From positions 62,001-126,000 of the forward strand of contig NZ_JASJEV010000004.1 of assembly GCF_030067675.1 (NCBI RefSeq): 64,000 nt of DNA, read 5' to 3'. The notes under the pieces are model-generated. The model did not search any database. It was not told the origin of the DNA and saw only the letters and a program-made list of their open reading frames with translations. Positions 26,840 to 37,871 of this stretch are shown one piece after another. Source of the DNA: Chelatococcus albus (GTDB lineage: Bacteria > Pseudomonadota > Alphaproteobacteria > Rhizobiales > Beijerinckiaceae). Each line of letters opens with the position of its first letter. Within the stretch, counting starts at the first letter, position 1. The translations under genes were made by a program, and so were the position numbers.

Positions 26840-27317
26840 GAGCCGGAACGAAATTTCCTGATCGCCGCGCTTACGGAGATACCCACTTCACAAGAATCGA
26901 TGACAATGATGATTTTTCGTTAAGTTCCTCATCGCAACGAAGATGTTCCAGGGCGCAGATAATTGGCGGCACGCGTGACCGGGGTCGATTTGACACGCAA
27001 AGACCATGGACCGCTGCCTGGCGCGCCGCCGATGAGCCGCGACGGCCGCCGCATGCCCGTGATGCGCTGCATGCCGCGGCACCGGCAAGGAACTAGTTTC
27101 GTATGACTTGGCTCTGTCGTACCGCCCAAGTCGCAGGGCGGCACGGCAGGCCGCCAAGGCAGCGTGCGGATGACGCAGCCCTCTCTGGCGCCGATCCGCC
27201 GCGGAGCCGAAGGTCGACGGTCCGGCCGATGAAGGCGCTTCGCCTCACTGCTTCGCGCCCCTCCTCCGCGACTGCGCCCCTCTCGACGAAGCCGGGGGGC
27301 GGGCGCGCCGGCCGCCT

Positions 27318-27330
27318 CCGCCTCAGGCGG
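27318..27330 (-). terminator. Hairpin at the chemoreceptor stop codon
   Basis: CCGCCT-C-AGGCGG, a perfect 6-bp stem, overlaps the stop codon of the chemoreceptor. There is no T-run on the minus strand, so it is a weak terminator candidate. Confidence 0.25.
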
Positions 27331-29329
27331 CGAGGCCCTGGCGTGCGCCGGACGCCTGCCCCTTGCGTTCCGTGCCGTGCAAACGCGTATCGAACTGCGA
27401 CGCGAGCTCTTCCAGGCGCTGCGTCTGCTGCTCGGTGACCGTGATGGCGGCGTGGGTCTCCTCCACCAGCGCGGCGTTCTGCTGGGCCATGTCGCCCATG
27501 CGGTCGACGGCGCGACTCAGGTCGGCGACCTTGGCGGCCTGCTCGCCGGAAGACCGGGTGATGCCGCTCATCAGCGCGGTCACATCCGATATAGCCTGGA
27601 AGATGCCGCCCAGCTTCTCGGCGGTGGCCTCGACCAGCGACACGCCGGACGACACCTCGTTCTGCGCCTGAGTGACGAGGGCCTTGATCTCGTTCGAGGC
27701 CTCGGATGCGCCCTGCGCCAGCGTGCGGACCTCGGCCGCCACGACGGCGAAGCCCTTGCCAACCTCGCCGGCGCGCGCCGCCTCCACCGCCGCGTTCAAC
27801 GCGAGCAGGTTCGTCTGGAAGGCAATGCCGTCGATGATGTCGATGATGTCGGAGATCCTGCTGGAGGAGGCGTGGATCCGGGTCATCGCGTCGCGTGCCG
27901 ACTGCAGCACGTCTCGGCCCTCGCGCGCCCGCTGCTCCGCGACGCCCGCCACCGCATGCGCCTCGCTCGCCTGGGCGGCGTTGCGCTGCACGGTGGCCGC
28001 GAAGGTGGAGAGAGCACTGCAGGTTTCGTTGGCCGTGCTCGCCTGATCCGCCGTGCGCTCGGCGAGATCGTTGACGCCCGCCGCGATCTCGCGGGTCGCC
28101 GTGCGCACGCCGGAGGCAGCTTCCGACAGTTCGCGAAGGGCCACCGTCAGGCGGTCGGCCATGGTGTTGGTGCCATGCTTGAGGATGGCGAAGGAGCCCC
28201 GGAAGTCACCAGTGACACGTGCCGAGAGGTCACCCCGCGTCAGGGTCTGCAGGACGGAGGCCGTCTCGTCGAGGCCGGTCGCGACGGTGGACACGAGGTG
28301 GTTGAGGCCATCCGCCAGGTGCTGCAGTTCCACATCGGCGAAGGAGGCCGAGACACGCCGTGAGAAGTCGCCCTGCGCCGCGGCATCGACGACGGTGCCG
28401 ATCTCGTCGGCGAGCAGCGTCATCATCTGCGAGCGTTCGCGCCGCGCCCGCGCTTCCTGCTCCAGCTTGTCGCGGTCGGCGAGGGCGAGCCTTTCCGTGT
28501 GGCCCTGGAAGACGGCAAGGGCACGGGCCATGTCGCCGTACTCGTCCGCGCGCTCGCCGCACGGGATGGCGACGACGCCGTCGCCCGTCGCTACGGCGGT
28601 CGTGGCCGCAGCGAGCGCGCCGAGCGGCTTCAGCGCGCGGCGGATGAGGACGAGTGCAACGAGGAGAACGACGACGCCGGCCGCGACACAGACCGCAAGA
28701 AGGGGCATGACAACGGCCCCGCGTGCAGCCTCGAAGATCGCCTTCTTGGTGCCCACGTAGAGCACGCCGATGATCTTGCCGTCCTTGGTGGCGATGGGAA
28801 CGTACTGCGTATAGTACGGCGTGCCGAGGATGTCGGCCTCGCCGGTATAGACGTTGCCCGCTGCCACGACCGGATGCACGGCACCTGCCTTGCCGAGCAC
28901 CGTACCGACAGCGCGCGAACCGTCCGGCTTCTTGACACTCGTCGTGCGGCGCACGAACTCGCCCGTCGCCGCATCCCACTCGAACACCGTGGCGGTGTCC
29001 TCGGTGGCGAAACTCACCTGATCAACGATGGCGTGATCCTTGAACTCCGGGATCGCCGGCATGACGATGCGCGCGACCTTCCCGCCCGAGGCTACGATCC
29101 CGGCGTCGGGAAAGCGCTCCTTCAGGATGGCGGCGGCCGTACGCATGGAGGCCGACTGGCGCGCGATGACGTCCTCGCGCATGCGTGCCCCGATCATCCA
29201 TGTCGCGCTCACGGTGAGCAGCGCCGTGTTGATCGCCAGCAGGACCGCGACGATCAGGCTCGTCCGCGGTGCGACGCGACGTGGAAACAACCGGAACATG
29301 AGGCCGGCAGGGCTCTTCTGGACAGCCAT
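27323..29329 (-). CDS. Methyl-accepting chemotaxis protein with periplasmic Cache sensor
   Basis: 668 residues from the ATG at 29329; the open frame extends to 29476 without homology. TM1 is TSLIVAVLLAINTALLTVSATWMIG. A single-Cache periplasmic domain follows (FKDHAIVDQVSFATEDTATVFEWD, VHPVVAAGNVYTGEADILGTPYYTQYVPI, GVLYVGTKK), then TM2 VMPLLAVCVAAGVVVLLVALVLI, two HAMP-like segments, and an MCP signalling hairpin (DIIDGIAFQTNLLALNAAVEAARAGEVGKGFAVVAAEVRTLA). The FEWD/Cache_3-Cache_2 type is linked to small carboxylic-acid sensing. Stand-alone gene, divergent from the glycan operon. Confidence 0.92.
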   Translation of the reverse strand: MAVQKSPAGLMFRLFPRRVAPRTSLIVAVLLAINTALLTVSATWMIGARMREDVIARQSASMRTAAAILKERFPDAGIVASGGKVARIVMPAIPEFKDHAIVDQVSFATEDTATVFEWDAATGEFVRRTTSVKKPDGSRAVGTVLGKAGAVHPVVAAGNVYTGEADILGTPYYTQYVPIATKDGKIIGVLYVGTKKAIFEAARGAVVMPLLAVCVAAGVVVLLVALVLIRRALKPLGALAAATTAVATGDGVVAIPCGERADEYGDMARALAVFQGHTERLALADRDKLEQEARARRERSQMMTLLADEIGTVVDAAAQGDFSRRVSASFADVELQHLADGLNHLVSTVATGLDETASVLQTLTRGDLSARVTGDFRGSFAILKHGTNTMADRLTVALRELSEAASGVRTATREIAAGVNDLAERTADQASTANETCSALSTFAATVQRNAAQASEAHAVAGVAEQRAREGRDVLQSARDAMTRIHASSSRISDIIDIIDGIAFQTNLLALNAAVEAARAGEVGKGFAVVAAEVRTLAQGASEASNEIKALVTQAQNEVSSGVSLVEATAEKLGGIFQAISDVTALMSGITRSSGEQAAKVADLSRAVDRMGDMAQQNAALVEETHAAITVTEQQTQRLEELASQFDTRLHGTERKGQASGARQGLAA

Positions 29330-29501
29330 CGCAGAGGTCACTCGGGACGGGTGGTTGCAGGAAGACGTCGCCGCGAGGCGACTGTCGGGAGGATCACTAG
29401 ATTTCGAATGTGTAAAATTTGGATGAACACCCATACAGCCGACGTATCGCATCGACGACGGCCGGAAACGGGCCATCTATACGTGATATACATGCGTGCA
29501 G

Positions 29502-29558
29502 AGAATAATTCTTGCCCAATAGCAGTCGGATTGTCCTGCGCCACGCTCCCGGCGCAGG
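29502..29558. promoter_or_regulatory. Palindrome and hairpin between chemoreceptor and glycan operon
   Basis: The 376-base gap 29330-29705 holds AGAAT-A-ATTCT (29502-29512) and an 8-bp hairpin CCTGCGCC-N8-GGCGCAGG (29535-29558). A TTGACA at 29646-29651 could be the -35 of the glycan operon, but the matching -10 (AAGGTT) is poor. No gene is supported in this gap. Confidence 0.3.
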
Positions 29559-29705
29559 GCTGATACCCGACCCGGCCCTTCGCCACGGCGAAGTCTGCGT
29601 GGCACGCGTGCCAACCATATCGACAGGGGCGCAGTTCGGCGCCGGTTGACAAACCCCCTCGCCCTCTGAAGGTTGTCGCGGCCTCGCCGGGCCCTGGAGA
29701 CGTAG

Positions 29706-30850
<1,145 letters not shown>

Positions 30851-30854
<4 letters not shown>

Positions 30855-32116
30855 GCTTTCCCTCCCCGCTTTCCACCTCGCCGGCAGCCCGGCGAGGGCT
30901 CATGGCCGCCATCGACCGGGCCGCGCCACTCGTTGTCGCCGCCGTTGTCGCGGCCATCCCGCTCATCGGCATCGTCGCCCCGCAGGCCCCTGCGTGGATC
31001 ATCGGCCTGACGCTGCCCTTTGCCGCCGCCCTCTACATGCGCGAACCGCAGCGGTTCGCCATAAGGGCCGCGCCGGCGCTCGCCGCGCCCGGCCTCTTCT
31101 TCGCCTATGCCTTCGTGTCGAGCTTTTTCGCCTGGAAGGTGGGCTTCGCCCTTGCGCGCGTCGCAGCGATCGCGATCCTTGCGCTGGCGGCCGCCGGCGC
31201 GCGGGATCTGGTCTGCGCCTTCGCCGCACGCGAGCGCGACAGGACCGTGCGCGTCTTCCTCGGCGCGTTCCTGCTGAGCGGGGCACTTCTCCTCGTCGTG
31301 CTCGAGCGTTTCGTCACGCTCGGCTTCCTGCACGGCATCAAGGACGAGTGGCTGAGCGTCTACAACCGCCCGAGCGTCGTGCTGATCATCCTCATGCCCG
31401 CCGCAACAGCGCTTGGCCTGACGCGCGACACCCTGCCACCCCGGCTGCGCCTCGCGCTCGCCGGGGCCTGCATCCTCGTTCCGACGCTCGTGGCATGGCG
31501 ATCCGAGAGCGAGACGGCCCAGCTCGCGGGCCTCGTCGCCGTGGCGGCCTATCTCGCCTTCCGGCTGGCCTACCGACCTTTCGCTGGCCTCGCCTGCATC
31601 TCCATCGCACTCGCGATCGCGGTCTGGCCCTGGGTATCGGAATGGGCCTTCGCAACGCTCAACGGGACGGGAGCGCTGGAATTCCGTGCCGGCACCATCG
31701 CCGCCCGCCTCGAAATGTGGGCGGGCGTCACCCGGCTGATCGATGCAAGCCCGATCTTCGGCTACGGGCCGGAGGCGATCCGCTCCATGACGATGCCCAT
31801 CGAGATGCGCTACATGCCGACGCGCAACGACATTCACCCCCATTCCATGATGATCCAGATGTGGGTGGACCTCGGCGCGGCAGGCGTCGTGTTGTTCGTC
31901 CTGTGCGTCGTTGACGCCTTCCGGCGGCTCGGGCGTGCCGCCCATCCGGACGTGCGGGCGGCGGGCGGTGCCACCATCGCCGTGCTCGTCACCATCGGCG
32001 CTGTATCGCACGGCATGTGGCAGGCCTGGTGGCTCGGCGCCGCTGCCGCAGTGCCGGCGCTCCTCGCCTGTGTCGCCGCGCGGCGGCAGGGCGAAGGTCC
32101 GCGGGCGGCGGCGTGA
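30851..32116 (+). CDS. O-antigen ligase/polymerase-like membrane protein (Wzy/WaaL family)
   Basis: 421 residues, about 11 hydrophobic spans and one long periplasmic loop (residues 280-340) with the family's Wzy_C-like pattern: RLEMWAGVTRLIDASPIFGYGPEAIR and NDIHPHSMMIQMWVDLGAAG (loop His). Joins or polymerises lipid-linked glycans on the periplasmic face. Ligase and polymerase cannot be told apart by sequence alone. Starts with GTG overlapping the aminotransferase stop. Confidence 0.85.
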
Positions 32117-32135
32117 CGGTGCCGGGTGAGGCGTC

Positions 32136-33368
32136 ATGCGCATACTGATGGTCAATCACTACGCCATCACGCCCGACCAGAGCGGCGGGACGCGCCATTT
32201 TACGCTGGCGCGCGAGCTGGTGCGGCAGGGGCATTCCGTGACGATCGTCGCCTCCGGAGCGCACTACCAGGGATCGGGCGGCACTGTCTTCGCGGCCGGT
32301 GAAACGATGCGCGAGGAGGTCGTCGAGGGTGTGCGCTTCCTGCGGCTGAAGACAGGCGGCAACCAGGAGCGGACCGGCGCTCGCTTCCTCGCCATGCTCG
32401 ATTTCGCCCGCCGTCTCTCGGCGCCATTGGTCCGTGCGCGGATCGGAACGGTCGATATCGTCTACGGCTCGAGCCCGCATCTCTTTGCCGCGCTCGCGGC
32501 CTATCGCCTGTCGCGGCGCAACGGGACGCCCTTCGTGCTTGAGGTCCGCGATCTGTGGCCCGAGTCGATCGTCGCCCTCGGCAATGTCTCGGAGCGCCAT
32601 CCCATCGTCCTGATCATGGGGGCGATCGCCAGGTATCTGTACCGGCGCTCGGACCGGATCGTAACGCTCCTGCCCGGCTCCGAGGCTCATATCCTGCGGA
32701 TGGGCGGCCGGCGCGCCGGCGCAACCACCATCCCGAATTTCGTGGATATCGACCTGCACGAAGGCACCGCCCCGCCGGCAGCGCGCGAGACCTTCACCAT
32801 CACCTATGCCGGTACGCACGGCCTCGCCAACGCCCTCGACACGCTGATCGATGCGGCGGCCCTGGCACGCGCGGACGAGGGTCTTTCGCATGTGCGCTTC
32901 CGCCTCGTCGGGGCCGGACGCGAGAAGGAGCGCCTGAGGGAGCGAGCCCGCGCCGCCGGCCTCGACAATGTCAGCTTCGATGATCCGGTGCCGAAGCAGG
33001 AGATCGGGCGCGTGCTCGCGGAAGCGGACGCCTTCTATCTCCAGTTGAAGCCCATCGCGCTCTACAGACACGGCACGAGCCTCAACAAGCTGTTCGACTA
33101 CATGGCCGCCGCGCGACCGGTGCTGTTCGCCGCCGACATGCCGACGAACCCGATCGCCGCCTGCGAGGCCGGCATCACCATCCCGCCCGAGGATCCGCAG
33201 GCGCTGGTCCAGGCGATCCGAAGGCTCGTGGCGTTGCCGGCGACCGAGCGGCAGGCCATGGGCGCTCGTGCCCGCGCCCATGTGATCGCGCATCACGGGC
33301 CCAGGGCCATGGCCGATCGGCTCATCGGCGTGCTCCGGGACGCGATGGCGGGAGCGGCGGCGCGGTGA
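32136..33368 (+). CDS. Glycosyltransferase family 4
   Basis: 410 residues of GT-B fold, close in pattern to WcaI/WbuB-like enzymes. N-terminal HYAITPDQSGGTRHFTLARELVRQGHSVTIVAS, VLEVRDLWPESIVALG, then the C-terminal donor-binding half (ITYAGTHGLANALDTLIDAAAL, RFRLVGAGREKERL, FYLQLKPIALYRHGTSLNKLFDYMAAARPVLF). The usual E-x7-E is modified. Adds a sugar on the cytoplasmic side to the lipid-linked acceptor made by the PglC-like gene that follows (4-base overlap). Confidence 0.9.
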   Translation: MRILMVNHYAITPDQSGGTRHFTLARELVRQGHSVTIVASGAHYQGSGGTVFAAGETMREEVVEGVRFLRLKTGGNQERTGARFLAMLDFARRLSAPLVRARIGTVDIVYGSSPHLFAALAAYRLSRRNGTPFVLEVRDLWPESIVALGNVSERHPIVLIMGAIARYLYRRSDRIVTLLPGSEAHILRMGGRRAGATTIPNFVDIDLHEGTAPPAARETFTITYAGTHGLANALDTLIDAAALARADEGLSHVRFRLVGAGREKERLRERARAAGLDNVSFDDPVPKQEIGRVLAEADAFYLQLKPIALYRHGTSLNKLFDYMAAARPVLFAADMPTNPIAACEAGITIPPEDPQALVQAIRRLVALPATERQAMGARARAHVIAHHGPRAMADRLIGVLRDAMAGAAAR

Positions 33369-33964
33369 AGAGGCTCATCGACATTCTCGGCGCCGGACTG
33401 GGGCTCGTGCTACTTGCGCCGGTCCTCGTCGTCGTGGCGCTGTGCGTGCGCCTCAAGCTCGGTCGCCCGGTGCTCTTCCGCCAGCCGCGCGTCGGCCGCG
33501 ACGAGAAGATCTTCAACCTGATCAAGTTCCGCACCATGCGGGAGGCGACGGATGCCGCCGGCCGCCCCCTGCCCGATGCCGAGCGGCTGACGCGCTTCGG
33601 GCGCCTGCTGCGGGCGACCAGCCTCGACGAGCTGCCGGAGCTGTGGAACATCCTGAAGGGGGACATGAGCCTTGTCGGCCCGCGGCCGCTGCTCGTCGAA
33701 TACCTGCCCCACTACACGCCGCAGGAGCGCCGCCGACACGCCGTCCGCCCAGGCCTCACGGGCCTCGCGCAGGTGCGCGGGCGCAACGCCCTGTCCTGGC
33801 GCCACAAGTTCCGCTACGACGTCTTCTATGTCGACCATGCGAGCGTTGCCTTCGACCTCAGGATCATGATCTGGACGGTGGCCGCCATTCTGCGCCGCGA
33901 TGGCATTTCCGCACCGGGAGAAGCGACGATGCAGCGTCTCGACAACGAGCGGAGCGGCCGGTGA
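33365..33964 (+). CDS. Initiating sugar-1-phosphate transferase, PglC type
   Basis: 199 residues, the size of minimal monotopic phosphoglycosyl transferases such as PglC. One N-terminal hydrophobic hairpin (IDILGAGLGLVLLAPVLVVVALCV), then FRQPRVGRDEKIFNLIKFRTM, ERLTRFGRLLRATSLDELPELWNILKGDMSLVGPRPL and the catalytic ASLDE Asp-Glu dyad. RPGLTGLAQVRGRNALSWRHKFRYDVFYVDH completes the signature. Transfers a sugar-1-phosphate, probably diacetylbacillosamine or similar, to undecaprenyl phosphate. Confidence 0.93.
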   Translation: MKRLIDILGAGLGLVLLAPVLVVVALCVRLKLGRPVLFRQPRVGRDEKIFNLIKFRTMREATDAAGRPLPDAERLTRFGRLLRATSLDELPELWNILKGDMSLVGPRPLLVEYLPHYTPQERRRHAVRPGLTGLAQVRGRNALSWRHKFRYDVFYVDHASVAFDLRIMIWTVAAILRRDGISAPGEATMQRLDNERSGR

Positions 33965-34584
33965 GCACCGTGGGGCTGTGGGTGATCGGCGCGGGCGGCC
34001 ACGCCAAGGTGGTGCTGGAGGCATGCCGCGCCGCGGCGCTTCCTGTCGCGGGGGTATTCGACGACGATCCGGCCGCCGCAGGGCGCGACCTCCTCGGTTT
34101 CAGCGTTGCGGGAGCCGTGCCGCCGCCGGTGCGATGGCGAGCAGAGAGGAAGCGCGGCATCCTCGCCGTTGGATCCAACCGGGCTCGCGAGGCGCTCGCA
34201 ACCCGGCTCGCCGGCGTTGACTGGGCGACCGTCGTGCATCCGAGCGCCGTCGTCGCGCCGGACGTGGTGCTCGGGCCCGGTGTCTTCGTCGCGCCGCGCG
34301 TCGTCATCAATCCCGGCGCGGTGATCGGCGCGCACGTCATCCTCAATACCGGCGCCATCGTCGAGCACGACTGCCGCATCGGCGATTTCACTCACGTGGC
34401 GCCGGGCTCGGTGCTCACCGGCAACGTGACGCTCGGCCGGCGCGTCCTCTTCGGCGCCGGCGCCGTGGCGATCCCGGGCGTCTCGGTGGCCGACGACACC
34501 GTCTGCGGCGCCGGTGCGGTGCTCACCGCCGACGTTTCGAGCGCCGGGATCGTCGTCGGCGTGCCGGCGCGCGCGCCCCGTTGA
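33961..34584 (+). CDS. NeuD/PglD-family sugar acetyltransferase
   Basis: 207 residues from a GTG that overlaps the PglC-like stop (GTGA). N-terminal Rossmann-like nucleotide-sugar-binding domain (LWVIGAGGHAKVVLEACR) followed by left-handed beta-helix hexapeptides (VVHPSAVVAPDVVLGPGVFVAPRVVINPGAVIGAHVILNTGAIVEHDCRIG). The catalytic His (VEHD) and GVPARA end are as in PglD. Predicted to N-acetylate the C4 amino group of the UDP-sugar made by the first gene of the operon. Confidence 0.9.
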   Translation: MSTVGLWVIGAGGHAKVVLEACRAAALPVAGVFDDDPAAAGRDLLGFSVAGAVPPPVRWRAERKRGILAVGSNRAREALATRLAGVDWATVVHPSAVVAPDVVLGPGVFVAPRVVINPGAVIGAHVILNTGAIVEHDCRIGDFTHVAPGSVLTGNVTLGRRVLFGAGAVAIPGVSVADDTVCGAGAVLTADVSSAGIVVGVPARAPR

Positions 34585-34633
34585 CCCCCCGTCGGCGGGC
34601 GTCGTTCTGCCCGGTGTCCATACTCGACAATGT

Positions 34634-34649
34634 CTGTCTACTAAGACAG
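34634..34649. promoter_or_regulatory. Inverted repeat upstream of the Rrf2 gene
   Basis: CTGTCT-ACTA-AGACAG, a perfect 6-bp inverted repeat about 85 bases before the Rrf2 start. Rrf2 regulators commonly bind and control their own promoters, so this is a candidate autoregulatory site. Confidence 0.45.
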
Positions 34650-34731
34650 AATTCGCTGTCGCAACGGCCGGCATGCCGCCGCCCGGCGGAGGGCATCCGC
34701 TGGTCGGCGGCGGCTGGAAAGACGGCGGACG

Positions 34732-35181
34732 ATGCTGACGAACAAGGGAAAATACGGCCTCAAGGCCCTCGTCCACCTCGCGGGCACGCCCCCCGGCGAG
34801 TTGTCCCTCGTCTCCGATATCGCGGAGGCCAACAACATCCCGAAGAAGTTCCTCGACGCCATCCTCGGCGAGTTGCGCAACGCCGGCTTCGTGCACAGCA
34901 AGAAGGGCAAGGGTGGCGGCTACACCCTCGCCCGGCCGGCGCACGAGATCCGCGTCGGCCATGTCGTCCGCGTGCTCGACGGGCCGCTCGCCCCCATCCC
35001 CTGCGCCAGCCGCACGGCCTACCGCCGCTGTGACGACTGCGCCGACGAGCGGCACTGCGGCGTGCGCCTCATGATGCTGGAGGTGCGCAACGCCATGGCC
35101 GAGATTCTGGACAAGCGCAGCCTCGCCGAGATGCGCGCGCTCGCCGAGCTCGACGAGTGCGCTCTCGTCTATCACATCTGA
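34732..35181 (+). CDS. Rrf2 family transcriptional regulator with cysteine cluster
   Basis: 149 residues. Winged helix-turn-helix start MLTNKGKYGLKALVHLA, then DIAEANNIPKKFLDAILGELRNAGFVHSKKGKGGGYTLARP. Five Cys between residues 87 and 105 (IPCASRTAYRRCDDCADERHCG), more than the three Cys that hold Fe-S in IscR/NsrR, plus one near the C-terminus. Could sense iron-sulfur status, NO, redox state or a sulfur metabolite. It overlaps the end of the convergent acylase by 10 bases. Confidence 0.9.
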   Translation: MLTNKGKYGLKALVHLAGTPPGELSLVSDIAEANNIPKKFLDAILGELRNAGFVHSKKGKGGGYTLARPAHEIRVGHVVRVLDGPLAPIPCASRTAYRRCDDCADERHCGVRLMMLEVRNAMAEILDKRSLAEMRALAELDECALVYHI

Positions 35182-37616
35182 GCGGTCGCCCGCGGGGCAT
35201 CCGATGCGGCCTCGCCGCTCCGTGCCGGCGAGAGCAGAAGGCGCAGCTCGGCCGCCCTCTCCACGGCCTCGCGGCTGTAGAGCAGCGGCACATAGTCCCC
35301 GCGCGCCCAGAGCAGTGCGAGATCGCGGTAATGCGGTGAGCGCGGGTCGCCGGACTGGCCGGGCGTGTTGATGCACAGGCTCCTGTCCCAGTCACCCACG
35401 TCGACGACGAAGCGGACGGAGGCGCCGGTGACGATGCGGAAGTCCGAAGGACGATAGGCGGCGAGCATCACGGTCGAGCCGTCGCCGCCCTTGGGCAGAG
35501 GGCCGACGTCGAGCACGGGGCCAGCCGCAGGCTCGGCGACCGCGCTCATCGCATGCTCGAAATAGCCGTGGTGCAGCGCGCCCCAGGCCCATTGGGCCTC
35601 TCCGCCCAGGTGGGCGGCCGCGTCGCGCACCGCGGCGGCGAGCGTCTCGAGGAGCAGGGCATCGCGCGCCTCCTGCGGGTGAGCGCCAAAGCGCCCGTCC
35701 GGTTGCTCCAGCGCCTCGAGGACACCGGCCGGATCGACGGGTGCGATGAGGGCGCGCACGGCGGGGTCCGCCACGACGCGGACGAGGAGTGCGGGCACGA
35801 GATGCTTCGTCCACCACAGCTCGAAGAGGGCGGCGGCTGCCGAGCCCGCCTCGACGGACCCGTCCCATGCCGCGAGGAGCGCGAGGCCGCGCGCGGCATC
35901 CGCATTCTGCGTCCCGAGCCCGGCAAGGATGTGCTTGAGCCGCGCGGCGGGCATGGACAGCGTGTCCGTCTGCAGGGCGCAGGAGGCAGCGACGGTGTGG
36001 GCGGCATCGGCGCCGAGCACGGCGCGAATGCGCGTCGCACGGCTGTTCTCCAGCCACTCATAGCCCACCCGACGCTCGGCGTGCGGCCAGTCGGCCCCGA
36101 GGTTCATCTCATTGGCGGTGGCGAGGAACCCCTCAGGCGGGTCGACCACCATGGGCAGGAGATCGGGATCGAGCATCCCCGCCCATTCGTAGCGCCCGTC
36201 GCCCGGTACCGGCGTCAGGCCGTCCCAGTTGGGGCGCACGGGCGTGTAGCCCGCAGGCATCCAGGCGATGGTGCCCCGCACATCGGCATAGATCTGGTTG
36301 ACCGAGGGGGCGCCCCAGCGCCGCATGGCGGCGCGAAACTCGCCGAGGTTGCGGGCGCGCATGGCACTGATGCTTGTGAGATAGGCGGCCGCGCCGGGCT
36401 CGAACCACACCGAGCGCACGGCGATCGCCTGGCCGCTGGCCGGGTCCTCGTGGATCACAGGGCCGTGGCGTGTGAACTTGAGAGCGAGCACCTGGTCCGG
36501 CGCGCCCTTCACCGCGAAGCGCTCCTTGACCACGGTCATCGCCTCGAAGCCGCCGCGATAGCGATAGGCGAGCGCGTCGTCCTCCTTCGTCTCGTAAACG
36601 TAGACATCCTCCTGGTCGGCGCCGAAGATCGTCAGGCCGAAGGCGATCTCGCCGTTGTGGCCCATGGAGATGCCGGGCACGGCCGGTTCGCCGGCGCCGA
36701 TGGCGTCGAAGCCCGGCGCGGTGAGATGCACGAGATAGCGCAGGGAGGGCACTGCGTGGGTGCGGTGCGGGTCGCCGGCGAGGATCGGCCGGCCGCTGGC
36801 CGTGCGGCTGCCGTGCACGACCCAGTTGTTCGACCCCTGCAGCTCCTCCGTGCCGGCGGGTGGTGCGGCGGGCGCGCTGCGGTGCACGACCTCGCCGAGG
36901 TCGTTCACCTTCGTCCACTCCCACGCCTCGGCGAGGGAGGCGGCGAGGCGGGCCCGGTCGAAGGTGACCGGCGCCGTCGCAAGCTTGAACACATCTGCCG
37001 CCTCGAGCGGGATGGCGGCGAGATCGAGCCCCTCGGCGATCCGAGGCGAAACGGCGGGCTCCAGCACCTTCCGCAGCCGGTCCGTCGCCGCGTCGGCGCG
37101 GGAGAGCACGTTGGCTCGCACGATCTCGGACAGGGCATTGCGGGTGAGGCCGTGGCTGCGGATACGCACCACGTCGGCCGCCGCCCAGCGCGCCGGCCGT
37201 GTGCCGAAACGGCGGAACTCGGGGGGCAGGCGTTCCGGCTCGCGCTCGGCAAGCGCCACATAGGCGTTGATGCCGGCGACGAAAGCCGTGCAGATCGCCT
37301 CGGCGTCAGGAGCGTAGGCCACCCATTCGGCCGCCATGTCGCCGCGGTAGAGAAAGAGGCGCGCCGCCCGGTCCTGCGCCAGATAGCCGGGGCCGAAGTC
37401 GGCGGCGAGGAGACCGAGGCCGCGCTTGCGCCACAGGTCGATCTGCCACAGCCGGTCGCGCGCGGCGTTGAAGCCCTGCACGACGAAGAGGTCGTCGAGG
37501 CCTTCAGCCCTGAGATGCGGGATGCCCCAGCGGTCGACGACGATCTCCGCCGCGGCGGCGAGCCCCTCCACCGCAATCTCCTCCACCCTCACAGCTTGCG
37601 TCCCCGGCCGCTGCAT
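35172..37616 (-). CDS. Penicillin acylase (penicillin amidase) family Ntn-hydrolase
   Basis: 814 residues from the ATG at 37616, with GGGGAGGGCAGG upstream; the open frame continues but without homology. Alpha-chain start IVVDRWGIPHLRAEGLDDLFVVQGFNAARDRLWQIDLWRKRGLG. The self-cleavage site ELQGSNNWVVHG places the nucleophilic Ser at residue 262, and GDPHRTHAVPSLRY and NEMN (catalytic Asn region) are present. Family enzymes hydrolyse N-acyl bonds, including beta-lactams, acyl-homoserine lactones and acyl-amino acids. No obvious N-terminal signal peptide is seen, unlike many periplasmic members. Stands alone. Confidence 0.9.
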   Translation of the reverse strand: MQRPGTQAVRVEEIAVEGLAAAAEIVVDRWGIPHLRAEGLDDLFVVQGFNAARDRLWQIDLWRKRGLGLLAADFGPGYLAQDRAARLFLYRGDMAAEWVAYAPDAEAICTAFVAGINAYVALAEREPERLPPEFRRFGTRPARWAAADVVRIRSHGLTRNALSEIVRANVLSRADAATDRLRKVLEPAVSPRIAEGLDLAAIPLEAADVFKLATAPVTFDRARLAASLAEAWEWTKVNDLGEVVHRSAPAAPPAGTEELQGSNNWVVHGSRTASGRPILAGDPHRTHAVPSLRYLVHLTAPGFDAIGAGEPAVPGISMGHNGEIAFGLTIFGADQEDVYVYETKEDDALAYRYRGGFEAMTVVKERFAVKGAPDQVLALKFTRHGPVIHEDPASGQAIAVRSVWFEPGAAAYLTSISAMRARNLGEFRAAMRRWGAPSVNQIYADVRGTIAWMPAGYTPVRPNWDGLTPVPGDGRYEWAGMLDPDLLPMVVDPPEGFLATANEMNLGADWPHAERRVGYEWLENSRATRIRAVLGADAAHTVAASCALQTDTLSMPAARLKHILAGLGTQNADAARGLALLAAWDGSVEAGSAAAALFELWWTKHLVPALLVRVVADPAVRALIAPVDPAGVLEALEQPDGRFGAHPQEARDALLLETLAAAVRDAAAHLGGEAQWAWGALHHGYFEHAMSAVAEPAAGPVLDVGPLPKGGDGSTVMLAAYRPSDFRIVTGASVRFVVDVGDWDRSLCINTPGQSGDPRSPHYRDLALLWARGDYVPLLYSREAVERAAELRLLLSPARSGEAASDAPRATAQM

Positions 37617-37871
37617 CGCCTGCCCTCCCCTGGCGTGTTCATTCCCCTCCCCCATGCTTAGCGCAGGAGGACGCGGCCGCCCTATGCCTTCGCGGCATGC
37701 CCGCCGGGCCCGGTACGCTGCCCGCTTCCTCGCCTTTTCCGCTGGCGCCCGGTCGTGCATGGTGGTCGCCGCGGAAATGGCATGGACGGGAAAGGCGCAG
37801 CGCCATCGCGCCGGCCGGCGCGGGGCATGGGGAACGGGGATATGCGAGCGCCGATCCCGCGGTAGGCGCGC

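Noticed and set aside
27103-27438. 111-codon plus-strand frame in the dehydrogenase/chemoreceptor gap
   Set aside because: Arg/Pro-rich, no ribosome-binding site, and overlaps the chemoreceptor 3' end.
35553-37661. 702-codon plus-strand frame opposite the acylase
   Set aside because: Antisense shadow of a well-supported penicillin-acylase family gene.
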